Shown here in pieces: positions 1 to 7,224 of a stretch of 39,770 nt of DNA. Source of the DNA: Brevibacterium moorei (lineage in GTDB: Bacteria; Actinomycetota; Actinomycetes; Actinomycetales; Brevibacteriaceae); NCBI RefSeq assembly GCF_024580735.1, contig NZ_JANIJX010000027.1:1-39770 (forward strand). The letters run 5' to 3'. A program made the position numbers and the translations under genes. The first letter of the stretch is position 1. Each line of letters begins with the position of its first letter. The notes beneath the pieces are model-generated. The model ran no database searches, was not told the origin of the DNA, and worked only from the letters and a program-made list of their open reading frames with translations.

Positions 1-68
1 GGCTGACGCTCGTACTCGCGAACGAACTCACGGACCTCTTCGACGGTGAATCCCACAACGCTGACCAT
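1..68 (-). CDS. 5' end of a gene cut by the window edge; possibly a transposase-type HTH protein
   Basis: A leftward reading frame opens with ATG at 66-68 and runs off the window after 22 codons. An AGGAG ribosome binding site lies 11 bases upstream (minus strand). The visible residues begin MVSVVGFTVEEVREFVREYE, a charged helical start. This resembles the N-terminus of small helix-turn-helix proteins of IS3-type transposase operons in actinobacteria, but that is recall of a pattern rather than a demonstrated match, and 22 residues are too few for a firm call. It is transcribed away from the LysR gene and has a perfect inverted repeat upstream (128-151). Confidence 0.5.
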   Translation of the reverse strand, partial: MVSVVGFTVEEVREFVREYERQ

Positions 69-127
69 GCGAGATCACTCTCCTTTGCTTGATCGTGACT
101 GACTCACAACCAGCTTGGCAAAGAGGG

Positions 128-151
128 CACATACGCATATACGCGTATGTG
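128..151. promoter_or_regulatory. Perfect 9-base inverted repeat, candidate operator
   Basis: CACATACGC at 128-136 is repeated as GCGTATGTG at 143-151 around a 6-base AT-rich centre. It lies between the leftward gene at the window edge and the 3' end of the LysR gene, about 60 bases upstream of the edge gene's start, so it is placed to be an operator for that gene. It could also act as a weak terminator hairpin for the LysR gene, but no T tract follows. Confidence 0.5.
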
Positions 152-208
152 TTGCAGGTTTGCGCATGCGATGTGCCGGCCGCACAGGACCGAGACCGTC
201 CGAGGGCC

Positions 209-1114
209 TCAGCGCTGCTGTTTGAGCGCGCCGAGGACCGCGGTGACCAGGGGCGAGCGCAGGGCCTCGGGCCGGATCGAGGCCCAGTAGCTGATCCGAC
301 GGGTGAAGTCGGGGACGACGCGCACCAGTTCGGAGTCCCCGGGGTGCTCGCCGGCCATGAACACCGGCAACAGGCCCACGCCCATCCCCGCGATGGTCGC
401 ACGGACCTGCGCCTCAACGGAGTTCGAGGAGACGAAACCGGCCGTCGTGGGACTCGAGTCGACGGCCCCGTCGAGTGCGTCGACGTCCAGGGAGTGCTCC
501 GGATAGTAGACGATCCGGTGTCCGGCCAGGTCCGGCAGAGCCTCGGGGGTGCCCACCTGGCGCAGATAGTCCCGGCTGGCGAACAGCCCCAGGGAGTACT
601 TGCGCAACGGGTGCAGCGTCGAGTTGCTCACCTGCGGTTTGTCGACGACGACCTCGATGTCCATCCCCGTGCGGTACCTGCGCGCCTTGCGCGTGACGGT
701 GTTGAGTTCCAACTGCAGTCCCGGATGCTGCCGCTGCAGGGCCGCCAGGGCGGGAATCGCGAAGTGCAGGACGAAGGCCTCGGGGGCGGCGATGCGCACC
801 GTGCCCACCAGCTCGCCGGTGCCCGTCTGGGCCGTGCCCGAGGTGATGCGCAGCAGGGCCTGTTCGATCGCCTCGGCGGCGGGCAGGAGCTCCCTGCCCT
901 GGCCGGTCAGTTCGTACCCGCCGGCTGCAGCCGTCAGGACTCGCTGCCCGATCGCCTTCTCCAGCGCCGCGATGCGCCGCGAGATCGTCGTGTGGTTGAC
1001 TCCCATGCGCTGGGCCGCAGCGGTGTACTTGCCCAGTCTGGCGACGGTCAGCAGGGTCAGCAGGTCGTCGGGGGCGATGTGCGGGTGCACAACCGGTTTC
1101 TCGCTGGCGTTCAT
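209..1114 (-). CDS. LysR-family transcriptional regulator
   Basis: A 301-residue protein, normal length for the family. Residues about 17-75 form the winged helix-turn-helix (AAAQRMGVNHTTISRRIAAL), followed by the linker helix and a periplasmic-binding-protein-like effector domain (about 95-295). Such proteins bind DNA as tetramers and usually control a divergent gene plus themselves in response to a small molecule. Here the divergent neighbours are two DUF202 membrane proteins starting at 1249, the only obvious local target; the effector cannot be inferred. The ATG at 1114 is chosen because TATCAT lies exactly 7 bases before it with no ribosome binding site between, consistent with a leaderless transcript. 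Confidence 0.9.
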   Translation of the reverse strand: MNASEKPVVHPHIAPDDLLTLLTVARLGKYTAAAQRMGVNHTTISRRIAALEKAIGQRVLTAAAGGYELTGQGRELLPAAEAIEQALLRITSGTAQTGTGELVGTVRIAAPEAFVLHFAIPALAALQRQHPGLQLELNTVTRKARRYRTGMDIEVVVDKPQVSNSTLHPLRKYSLGLFASRDYLRQVGTPEALPDLAGHRIVYYPEHSLDVDALDGAVDSSPTTAGFVSSNSVEAQVRATIAGMGVGLLPVFMAGEHPGDSELVRVVPDFTRRISYWASIRPEALRSPLVTAVLGALKQQR

Positions 1115-1121
1115 GGATTGA

Positions 1122-1127
1122 ATGATA
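1122..1127 (-). promoter_or_regulatory. -10 element of the LysR gene, leaderless arrangement
   Basis: TATCAT on the minus strand, 7 bases before the ATG at 1114. The -35 region is not obvious. Confidence 0.5.
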
Positions 1128-1248
1128 TCGGCGCGCCGGGTGCGGCATGACCGGGCGGGGTCGGGCCGGGTGTTCCCGGACGGGCACGGTACTCCTGGAC
1201 GGACCCTTGGTGGATGCCTGCCGCGGTTACGATGGGCGGGGAGGATTT

Positions 1249-1668
1249 ATGAACGACGATGAGCGCAGCGCGGCCGACGAGCACCTCGTCGACGGCCATC
1301 CGATCGACGAGCGCACCGCGCTGGCCCGCCGGGTGTTCCCGGACGGCGAGGAACCCGATCCGCGCTTCACCCTGGCCAATGAGCGGACGTTCCTGGCCTG
1401 GACGCGCACCTCGCTGGCCTTTCTGGCCGGCGGCATCGCCCTGGAGGCGGTGCCCCTGCACGGGGTTCCCGACTGGATGCGCACCCTGCTGGGCGTCTTC
1501 GTCATCGTGGTGGGCCTGGCGATCTCGGCCGGCGCCGCCGTGCGCTGGATCCACGTGGAGCGGGCCATGCGCCATTCCCGCGCGCTGCCGCTGCCGGCGA
1601 TCATCCCGCTGCTGTCAGCGGCCGCCGTGCTGGCCTGCGTCATCGCCCTGGTGATCGTGCTGCTGTGA
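1249..1668 (+). CDS. DUF202 (YidH-like) small membrane protein
   Basis: 139 residues from the ATG at 1249, which has GGGAGG just upstream; an open frame extends further upstream but lacks this signal. A hydrophilic N-terminus of about 40 residues is followed by the DUF202 signature NERTFLAWTRTSLAFLAGG, then two more hydrophobic segments (about 83-103 and 118-138), giving three membrane helices. DUF202 proteins are inner-membrane proteins of unknown function. The next gene is a second, shorter DUF202 protein joined by a GTGA overlap, so the pair is co-translated. The divergent LysR regulator may control them. No enzyme function should be inferred. Confidence 0.85.
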   Translation: MNDDERSAADEHLVDGHPIDERTALARRVFPDGEEPDPRFTLANERTFLAWTRTSLAFLAGGIALEAVPLHGVPDWMRTLLGVFVIVVGLAISAGAAVRWIHVERAMRHSRALPLPAIIPLLSAAAVLACVIALVIVLL

Positions 1669-1994
1669 AGGATCCCCGCCCCCATCAGGACCTCGGCTTG
1701 CAACCCGAGCGCACGGCGCTCGCATGGACGCGGACCACCGTGTCCTTCCTGGTCGCGGCCGCCATCCTGTTGAAGTGGACGGGGAACTTCGGCTGGCCCA
1801 TCCTGGTGCTGGTCGCGGGCCTGGCGATCACGGGACTGCTCGTCCTGGCCCGCCAGCGCATCCGCTATACGCGCGGCGCCCGGGGCATTGTGGGCGGCCG
1901 GGTGCGGCCGAACCTGCGGGCCGTCATCACCCTGACGTGCTGCCTGTGGGCGATCGGGATCGCCGAGCTCGTCCTCCTGCTGCTGTCGAGCTGA
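1665..1994 (+). CDS. Second DUF202 membrane protein
   Basis: 109 residues, starting with GTG that overlaps the previous stop by 4 bases (GTGA), a translational-coupling junction. The motif PERTALAWTRTTVSFLVAA matches the signature of the gene before it, and three hydrophobic segments follow, so this is a paralogue that almost entirely lacks the hydrophilic N-terminal extension. The two probably form a hetero-oligomer in the membrane; that is inference from the tandem pairing. The function of the family is unknown. Confidence 0.85.
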   Translation: MKDPRPHQDLGLQPERTALAWTRTTVSFLVAAAILLKWTGNFGWPILVLVAGLAITGLLVLARQRIRYTRGARGIVGGRVRPNLRAVITLTCCLWAIGIAELVLLLLSS

Positions 1995-2093
1995 AGCCCC
2001 GCGCCGCAGGCCACGCGCAGGCCCGCTGAGACGGGCCGCAGGTCCAGCGCCCGCCGATTCCAGCTCATCGGATCTCTGCGCTCGTGCACATTC

Positions 2094-2116
2094 CGGGTGC
2101 GAAGTTTCTGCACCCG
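2094..2116. promoter_or_regulatory. Inverted repeat CGGGTGC-N9-GCACCCG
   Basis: A perfect 7-base inverted repeat with a 9-base spacer, flanked by two GTGCAC words (2084-2089 and 2116-2121). It lies in the 219-base gap between the DUF202 pair and the 3-hydroxyisobutyrate dehydrogenase gene, about 100 bases upstream of the latter, where an operator would fit. It is also a possible terminator for the DUF202 genes, but has no T tract. Confidence 0.35.
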
Positions 2117-2213
2117 TGCACATGACCCAGGTCACCAAGTCAGGGGCAAACGGCCTAGAGTGGGGAGACGAGACATAGCTGGATGTGAATCATACGGATG
2201 CAAGGAGGCATCG

Positions 2214-3122
2214 ATGGCTACAATCGCGTGGATCGGGCTGGGGAACATGGGCCGCCCGATGACCAAGAACCTGGTGGCGGCCGGCCACACTGTCAAGGGC
2301 TTCGACCTGGTGCCCGAGGCCGTCGCCGCGGCGGCTGCCGACGGCGTGACACCTGCGGTCTCGGCTGCCGATGCCCTGGCCGGCGCCGATATCGCCTTCA
2401 CCATGTTGCCCAAGGGCGAACACTGCCGCGCGGCCTACTTCGGCGATGACGGCATCTTCGCCCTGGCCTCGCAGGACACCCTGCTGGCCGACTCCTCGAC
2501 GATCGACGTCGCCACGGCCAAGGACCTGCACCAGGCGGCGCGCGAACACGGCTTCCGCTTCATCGACTCACCGGTCTCCGGCGGTGTCACGGGTGCGGCG
2601 GCCGCGACGCTGACGTTCATGCTCGGCGGGACCGACGCGGATGTCGCCGAGGCCCGACCGATCATCGACGTGATGGCCGGCAACGTCTTCCACGCCGGCG
2701 GCGACGGCGCGGGTCAGGCGGCGAAGATCGTCAACAACATGCAGCTGGCCATCAGCATGCAGGGCGTGGTCGAGGGCGCGGTGCTGGCCCAGCGCCTCGG
2801 CCTGGATCCCAAGACCTTCTTCGACATCGCCAAGGTGTCCTCGGGCGATTCCTGGCCGCTGCGCACCTGGTACCCGGTGCCAGGCGTCAGCCCGACGGCG
2901 GCCTCGAACAACGGCTTCGAGCCCGGTTTCTCCACGATGCTCATGCACAAGGACGTGGGCCTGGCACTGGCCGGCGCACAGGAGGCCGGGATCGACCTGC
3001 CGGCCGCCACCCTGGTGCACGAGAACCTGTCCAAGCTCATCGAGGAGGGCCTGGGGAACAAGGACACGACGATCCTGATCAAGCAGATCGATCCGAACGC
3101 GGAGGGCCTGCCGCAGGACTGA
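2214..3122 (+). CDS. mmsB: 3-hydroxyisobutyrate dehydrogenase
   Basis: 302 residues from the ATG at 2214, preceded by AAGGAGG. It belongs to the beta-hydroxyacid dehydrogenase family, which oxidises 3-hydroxyisobutyrate to methylmalonate semialdehyde with NAD+ in valine degradation. The NAD-binding GLGNMG lies at residues 8-13, the substrate motif DSPVSGG near 118, and the catalytic lysine in GQAAKIVNN is K171, the position expected in this enzyme. The C-terminal stretch with PVPGV and a late HKDVGLAL helix is typical of MmsB rather than of glyoxylate or tartronate reductases. No other valine-catabolic genes are nearby, so the substrate rests on homology. A strong hairpin at 3193-3244 ends the transcript. 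Confidence 0.85.
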   Translation: MATIAWIGLGNMGRPMTKNLVAAGHTVKGFDLVPEAVAAAAADGVTPAVSAADALAGADIAFTMLPKGEHCRAAYFGDDGIFALASQDTLLADSSTIDVATAKDLHQAAREHGFRFIDSPVSGGVTGAAAATLTFMLGGTDADVAEARPIIDVMAGNVFHAGGDGAGQAAKIVNNMQLAISMQGVVEGAVLAQRLGLDPKTFFDIAKVSSGDSWPLRTWYPVPGVSPTAASNNGFEPGFSTMLMHKDVGLALAGAQEAGIDLPAATLVHENLSKLIEEGLGNKDTTILIKQIDPNAEGLPQD

Positions 3123-3129
3123 TCCGGCG

Positions 3130-3150
3130 GGACCGGCCGGATGCCGGTCC
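3130..3150 (+). terminator. Small GC-rich hairpin after the dehydrogenase gene
   Basis: GGACCGG at 3130-3136 pairs with CCGGTCC at 3144-3150 across a 7-base loop, 8 bases after the stop codon. No T tract. It probably assists the larger hairpin downstream. Confidence 0.35.
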
Positions 3151-3192
3151 GGCAGCAGCCCGACCGCACCCACTCAGGCCGCACCGACTCAG

Positions 3193-3244
3193 GCCGAGGC
3201 CGTACCAGGGTTCCGAGGAATCGGAACCCTGGTGCGGCCTCGGC
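3193..3244. terminator. 22-bp stem terminator between convergent genes
   Basis: Bases 3193-3214 pair with 3223-3244 over 22 positions, with only one G-U type pair (T3203/G3234) and an 8-base loop. It lies between the convergent mmsB and YggS-type genes and should work in both directions. There is no T tract, as is common for terminators in high-GC genomes. Confidence 0.75.
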
Positions 3245-3261
3245 GTCGTAGAGGGGCGGCC

Positions 3262-3969
3262 CTAGACGGTGGGCTTGGGGCGGGCGCCGAAGACGCTCGA
3301 GCCCACCCGGACCATGGTCGCGCCCTCGGAGATCGCCAGTTCGAAGTCGCCCGACATGCCCATGGACAGCTCCAGGGCCGTATCGTCGAGCAGCCCATCG
3401 GCGTGCAACTGATCGCGCAGGGTGCGCAGGGCGGCGTAGCTGGGGCGGATCTGCTCCTCGGTCTCACCCGGCAGGCCGATCGTCATAAGCCCGCGCAGGC
3501 GCATCCGGTCCAGCGGGGCCAGGGCGCGCACCAGCTCGGCGGCGGCTTCGGGGGCGACCCCCGATTTCGAATCCTCGCGCGAGGTGTTGACCTGCACGAA
3601 GTACTCGACGGTGGAATCGAGGACGTCCAGGCGGCGCTGGATCTTCTCCGCCAGGCCCGGATCGTCGATCGACTGGATACAGGACGCCCGGCCCAGTGTG
3701 TGGTTGACCTTGTTCTTCTGCAGGGGCCCGATCAGGTGGGACTCGTGTGCGATATCGGCCAGCTCATCGAACTTGGCGACCAGTTCCTGCACGCGGTTCT
3801 CGCCGATCAGCGTGAAACCGTGTTCCAGGGCCACCCGGATCTTCTCGGCCGGCTGTGTCTTGGTCGCCAGCAGCACCTGCACGGACTGGCCGTAGGGGCT
3901 GGCGGCCGCTGCCGCGTCCACCCGGGTTCGAATGTCGTCGAGGTTGGTCCGAATCTCCGTATCCCACAT
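3262..3969 (-). CDS. YggS/PROSC-type pyridoxal phosphate homeostasis protein
   Basis: 235 residues from the ATG at 3969. The single-domain alanine-racemase-like barrel binds PLP through the lysine in LLATKTQ (K37), matching K36 of E. coli YggS. Other family motifs are GENRVQEL and HLIGPLQKNK (PLP phosphate and stacking region) and a C-terminal MGMSGDFELAI. The protein buffers free PLP and influences amino-acid and vitamin B6 balance; no catalytic activity is established. An ATG three codons upstream (3978) is possible, but TAGGAT lies exactly 7 bases before 3969 and overlaps the 3978 codon, favouring a leaderless start at 3969. In many actinobacteria this family sits by ftsZ; here it stands alone. 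Confidence 0.88.
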   Translation of the reverse strand: MWDTEIRTNLDDIRTRVDAAAAASPYGQSVQVLLATKTQPAEKIRVALEHGFTLIGENRVQELVAKFDELADIAHESHLIGPLQKNKVNHTLGRASCIQSIDDPGLAEKIQRRLDVLDSTVEYFVQVNTSREDSKSGVAPEAAAELVRALAPLDRMRLRGLMTIGLPGETEEQIRPSYAALRTLRDQLHADGLLDDTALELSMGMSGDFELAISEGATMVRVGSSVFGARPKPTV

Positions 3970-3976
3970 GCCTCCC

Positions 3977-3982
3977 ATCCTA
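3977..3982 (-). promoter_or_regulatory. -10 element of the YggS-type gene, leaderless arrangement
   Basis: TAGGAT on the minus strand, 7 bases before the ATG at 3969. It argues against the alternative start at 3978. Confidence 0.45.
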
Positions 3983-4030
3983 CGTGGCGCTCCCCGGGGC
4001 GCTGAGCGTTGCGGGCGGGCTCGCGCGGCA

Positions 4031-4048
4031 GGTCACAGCGGTCACAGT
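4031..4048 (+). promoter_or_regulatory. Tandem GGTCACAG repeat upstream of the NHL-repeat gene
   Basis: GGTCACAGC and GGTCACAGT are side by side, and the second runs into TCACAGTGTGA, a short palindrome. The site is 48 bases before the ATG at 4097, a plausible activator or repressor position in the divergent promoter region. No regulator can be named. Confidence 0.3.
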
Positions 4049-4096
4049 GTGAAATCCCGTCGATCCGTCTGGGAGCCGCCGTGGAAGAATGGGCAC

Positions 4097-5995
4097 ATGG
4101 CTGAAACCCTCAAAGTCCGCGCCCCTGAACTGACCGGCCGCCGCTGGCTGGGCACTGCCGGCAAGGACCTGAAACTGACGGATCTGCGCGGGAAGATCGT
4201 GCTGCTGGACTTCTGGTCCTTCTGCTGTATCAACTGCCTGCACGTGCTCGACGAACTGCGCCCGCTGGAGGAGAAGTACTCCGATGTGCTCGTCATCATC
4301 GGCGTGCACAGTCCCAAGTTCGAGTTCGAACGCACGGAGGAGGCGCTCGACAAGGCGGTCGAGCGCTACCACGTCGACCACATCGTGCTCGACGATCCCG
4401 ACCTGATCACCTGGCAGGCCTATACCGCCCGCGCCTGGCCGACCCTGGCCGTGGTCGATCCCGAGGGCTATCTGGTCGCCTCGATGTCCGGCGAAGGGCA
4501 CTCCGCCGGGCTGACGGGACTGATCGACCAGCTGGTGGCCGAACACGAATCCGCAGGTACCCTGCACCGCGGTGACGGCCCCTATGTGCCGCCGCCGGCA
4601 CCGGAGGGCGAACTGTTCTTCCCCGGCAAGATCACCCGCCTGGCCACTGCCGGGCACCGGGGCAATCTGCTGGTCTCGGACTCCGGACACCACAGCCTGG
4701 TCGAATACGATCCGGCCGGCACCACTGTGCTGGCCCGGATCGGCTCGGGTCAGCGCGGAAAGGCCGACGGTGGACCCGCCGAGGCCTGTTTCAGCGAACC
4801 CGGCGGCACCACGGAACTGCCCGCGGAGCTGGCGGACCGGGTGGGCTACCACGTGGTGGTGGCCGACACCGTCAATCACGAGCTGCGCGGGGTGAACCTG
4901 GACACCGGGGCCGTCACCACCCTGGCGGGCACGGGGGAGCAGTACATGGTCGGAGCCGGGGACAATGTGCCCGCCCGCCCCGGCGACACCGGCCGCTACG
5001 CCGGTCCCGCGACCGGGGTGAAGCTCTCCAGCCCCTGGGATGTGCTCTTCGTGCCCGCCACCGGCCGGGTGCTCGTGGCGATGGCCGGCAATCACACGAT
5101 CTGGGAATTCGACCCGGCCACCGGTCTGATCCGCCAGTTCTCCGGGACCATGAACGAGGGCCTGAAGGACGCAGGTGCCGAGGAAGCCTGGTTCGCCCAG
5201 ACCTCGGGCCTGTCCCTGTCCGCGGCCGGCGATGTGCTCGTGGCAGATTCGGAGACCTCGGCCCTGCGCCGGCTGGATCCGGCCACCGGCGCGGTGACCA
5301 CTCTGGTGGGCACCGGCCTGTTCGACTTCGGCTTCCAGGACGGCCCCGCCGCCGAGGCCCGGCTGCAGCATCCGCTGGGCGCAGCCGAACTGCCCGACGG
5401 GTCGATCGCGATCGCCGATACCTACAATGGTGCGATCCGCCGCTTCGATCCTGTAAGTGGGCGCATGAGCACCCTGGCCCGCGATCTGGCCGAGCCCTCG
5501 GACATCCTGGTGCTCGACGACGCCGAACCCGCCCGCCTGCTGGTGGCCGAATCGGCTGCGCACCGGCTGACCGCCGTGTCGATCCCCGCTGATGCGCTCG
5601 AGGTCAACGAGGGCGCGCAGCAGACCAGCCGACCCGCCACCGTGCTGGGCACGGGAGAGCTGGATCTGCAGGTGTCCTTCAGCGTCCCGGCGGGCCAGAA
5701 GCTCGACGACCGGTGGGGCGATCCGACCTATCTGCAGGTCTCCTCGACGCCGCCCGAGCTCATCACCGCGGGTGCCGGCGGCGCCGAGGGGCTGAGCCGC
5801 AGCATCACTCTGGCCGATGGCTTCGCCGAGGGCGTGCTGCACGTGACGGCGCGCGCGGCTGCCTGCGATGGGGAGCCGGGCGGGGAGATCCCGTTGCACG
5901 CGGCCTGCCATCTGTACCAGCAGGACTGGGGCATCCCCGTCGCGTTCTCCGCCGACGGCCCGCACGAGCTCGAACTGGGGCTGCGCGGGGCCTGA
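4097..5995 (+). CDS. Thioredoxin-fold / NHL-repeat protein (NHLRC2-like)
   Basis: 632 residues from the ATG at 4097. Residues about 1-155 form a thioredoxin-like domain with LDFWSFCCINCLHVLDEL, so the redox motif is C43-C44-I-N-C47. About 175-500 are beta-propeller NHL repeats (recurring LVSDSGHHSLVEYD, VVADTVNHELRGV, VADSETSALRRLD, IADTYNGAIRRFD). The remainder is a beta-rich C-terminal domain. This three-part order matches the NHLRC2 family found from bacteria to humans. Only a general thiol-redox or scaffold role can be proposed. No signal peptide or membrane helix is seen, so it is probably cytosolic. There is no good ribosome binding site; AAGAAT lies 6 bases upstream, so translation may be leaderless. 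A GTG at 4051 is a less likely start. Confidence 0.85.
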   Translation: MAETLKVRAPELTGRRWLGTAGKDLKLTDLRGKIVLLDFWSFCCINCLHVLDELRPLEEKYSDVLVIIGVHSPKFEFERTEEALDKAVERYHVDHIVLDDPDLITWQAYTARAWPTLAVVDPEGYLVASMSGEGHSAGLTGLIDQLVAEHESAGTLHRGDGPYVPPPAPEGELFFPGKITRLATAGHRGNLLVSDSGHHSLVEYDPAGTTVLARIGSGQRGKADGGPAEACFSEPGGTTELPAELADRVGYHVVVADTVNHELRGVNLDTGAVTTLAGTGEQYMVGAGDNVPARPGDTGRYAGPATGVKLSSPWDVLFVPATGRVLVAMAGNHTIWEFDPATGLIRQFSGTMNEGLKDAGAEEAWFAQTSGLSLSAAGDVLVADSETSALRRLDPATGAVTTLVGTGLFDFGFQDGPAAEARLQHPLGAAELPDGSIAIADTYNGAIRRFDPVSGRMSTLARDLAEPSDILVLDDAEPARLLVAESAAHRLTAVSIPADALEVNEGAQQTSRPATVLGTGELDLQVSFSVPAGQKLDDRWGDPTYLQVSSTPPELITAGAGGAEGLSRSITLADGFAEGVLHVTARAAACDGEPGGEIPLHAACHLYQQDWGIPVAFSADGPHELELGLRGA

Positions 5996-5999
5996 GGCG

Positions 6000-6065
6000 C
6001 AAACACGTCGTTTCCCCGCAAACACGTTGCTGCAGTAGCGTGTTTGCGGGGAAACGACGTGTTTG
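6000..6065. repeat. Perfect 27-bp inverted repeat between convergent genes
   Basis: Bases 6000-6026 and 6039-6065 are exact reverse complements with a 12-base loop. The arm contains the word GCAAACACGT twice (about 5999 and 6018), so direct repeats are nested in the palindrome. It starts five bases after the stop of the NHL-repeat gene and ends 18 bases before the stop of the convergent gene, so it can terminate both. The AT-richer, perfectly matched arms differ from the other terminators here and suggest a mobile or dispersed palindromic repeat. Confidence 0.8.
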
Positions 6066-6082
6066 GTTCGGGCCGCTGGCTG

Positions 6083-7087
6083 CTAGGAGGCGGTGCCCAG
6101 GTCCTCGCCGCCTGCTGCGGGGGTGAAGGAGACCTCGTCGCCGGTCACCCCGACCTTTCCCGAGATGTTGACCTCGACGGTTGACGTGAAGTCCTGCTCA
6201 TAGGCGCTCACCGCATCCCGGGAGCGGCCCGAGACCGTGAAGGTGGCCGGCGCCGGGCGCAGCAGGATGCCCTCGGGCGTGCTGGAGAGCCGGATGTCGG
6301 GATAGTCCGTGACCCGCCAGGTCACATCGCCCAGGATGTCGTTATCGCTCTGGTAGCCCATTGCGCAGCCGGTGGGCATGAGCACCTTCTGCTTGACGCA
6401 CGCGTCGAGCTGGGAGCGCACCCGGTCGTTCACGGCCCGGGTCAGGGCCGCGGTGGGCTGCGGGTTCAGGGTGACCGGGACCTCGGCCCCTGGTTCAAGC
6501 GCCTCCGCGCGCACCGGGGTGGCCTTGAGGTAGGTGGCGTTCGAGGCGACGGAGTAGGTCGCGGGGAAGAGCACCGGCAGATGGTCGGTGGCGCCCAGTT
6601 TCAGGGACTGCCCGTTGACGGTCGCATTGGACACCCCACCGGAGACGTCGAGGGTGGGCCAGGCGGGCACGTCCACGGCCCACGAGCGGTACATGCCCCA
6701 ATCGCCGGGGCCCGCCACGACGTCCAGATCGAGTTTCCGGGAGGCCGTGCCGAGGAGGAACTCGACGCTGACCCGCGCGGTGGTATCACCGGTGGAGTCA
6801 ACCGCCGTAACGGTGGGCTTCTGGGGCAGATCCGCGGCATTGTCCAAAACGGCCTCGCTGAAGGCCGCCGAATCGGTGGCCGGAGCCCGCACCCAGCGCA
6901 GGGCCGCATGGGCGTCGGCGGCGCCCACAGCGCGCAGATAGTGCAGGACGGCCTGGGCCGGGGTATAGCGCAGGGCGTTGAGCGCGGGGACGCTGCCGGC
7001 GGCCAGGAGTGCGACGATGCACGCGGCGCTCAGCCAGATGCGCCCGGCGCCGGTGCGCGCTCCATTCCGGTGTCCCATTGCCCTCAC
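6083..7087 (-). CDS. Membrane-anchored protein of unknown function
   Basis: 334 residues from the GTG at 7087, with TACGCT exactly 7 bases upstream (7095-7100), a leaderless arrangement; an ATG three codons on (7078) is the alternative. After a basic start (HRNGARTGAGR) there is one hydrophobic helix (IWLSAACIVALLAAG, about residues 15-32) and then an extracytoplasmic region. The first part of this region (AQAVLHYLRAVGAADAHAALRW) resembles the small NTF2-like DUF4878 domains of actinobacterial lipoproteins. The rest is beta-rich with two cysteines (DACVKQ and TGCAMG) that could form a disulfide. I do not recognise a family for the full protein. It is codirectional with the ABC-like gene upstream; a palindromic repeat (7126-7204) separates them. 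Confidence 0.75.
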   Translation of the reverse strand: MRAMGHRNGARTGAGRIWLSAACIVALLAAGSVPALNALRYTPAQAVLHYLRAVGAADAHAALRWVRAPATDSAAFSEAVLDNAADLPQKPTVTAVDSTGDTTARVSVEFLLGTASRKLDLDVVAGPGDWGMYRSWAVDVPAWPTLDVSGGVSNATVNGQSLKLGATDHLPVLFPATYSVASNATYLKATPVRAEALEPGAEVPVTLNPQPTAALTRAVNDRVRSQLDACVKQKVLMPTGCAMGYQSDNDILGDVTWRVTDYPDIRLSSTPEGILLRPAPATFTVSGRSRDAVSAYEQDFTSTVEVNISGKVGVTGDEVSFTPAAGGEDLGTAS

Positions 7088-7094
7088 GCCCACC

Positions 7095-7100
7095 AGCGTA
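7095..7100 (-). promoter_or_regulatory. -10 element, leaderless arrangement
   Basis: TACGCT on the minus strand, 7 bases before the GTG at 7087. It lies between the coding start and the palindromic repeat at 7126-7204. Confidence 0.4.
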
Positions 7101-7125
7101 TCCCACACACGGTGGAGTCCGCCCA

Positions 7126-7204
7126 GAGTTCCACTACGCCCTGAATCGTCGATTGAGAGCGCTCCCAATCGGTTTTTCCGACAATTCATGTCGTAGTGGA
7201 ACTC
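7126..7204. repeat. Palindromic element, copy A (partner at 30222-30297)
   Basis: Terminal 13-base inverted repeats GAGTTCCACTACG (7126-7138) and its complement (7192-7204). Inside are a second matched pair, TGAATCGTCG (7142-7151) with CGACAATTCA (7179-7188, one wobble), and a short inner hairpin. The whole 79 bases can fold into one long stem. The first 26 bases from 7127 match the left end of the element at 30222 at 24 positions. It is intergenic, about 20 bases beyond the stop of the gene at 7225-8415. Confidence 0.8.
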
Positions 7205-7224
7205 AAGGGGGCGGGTGGGGAGGG

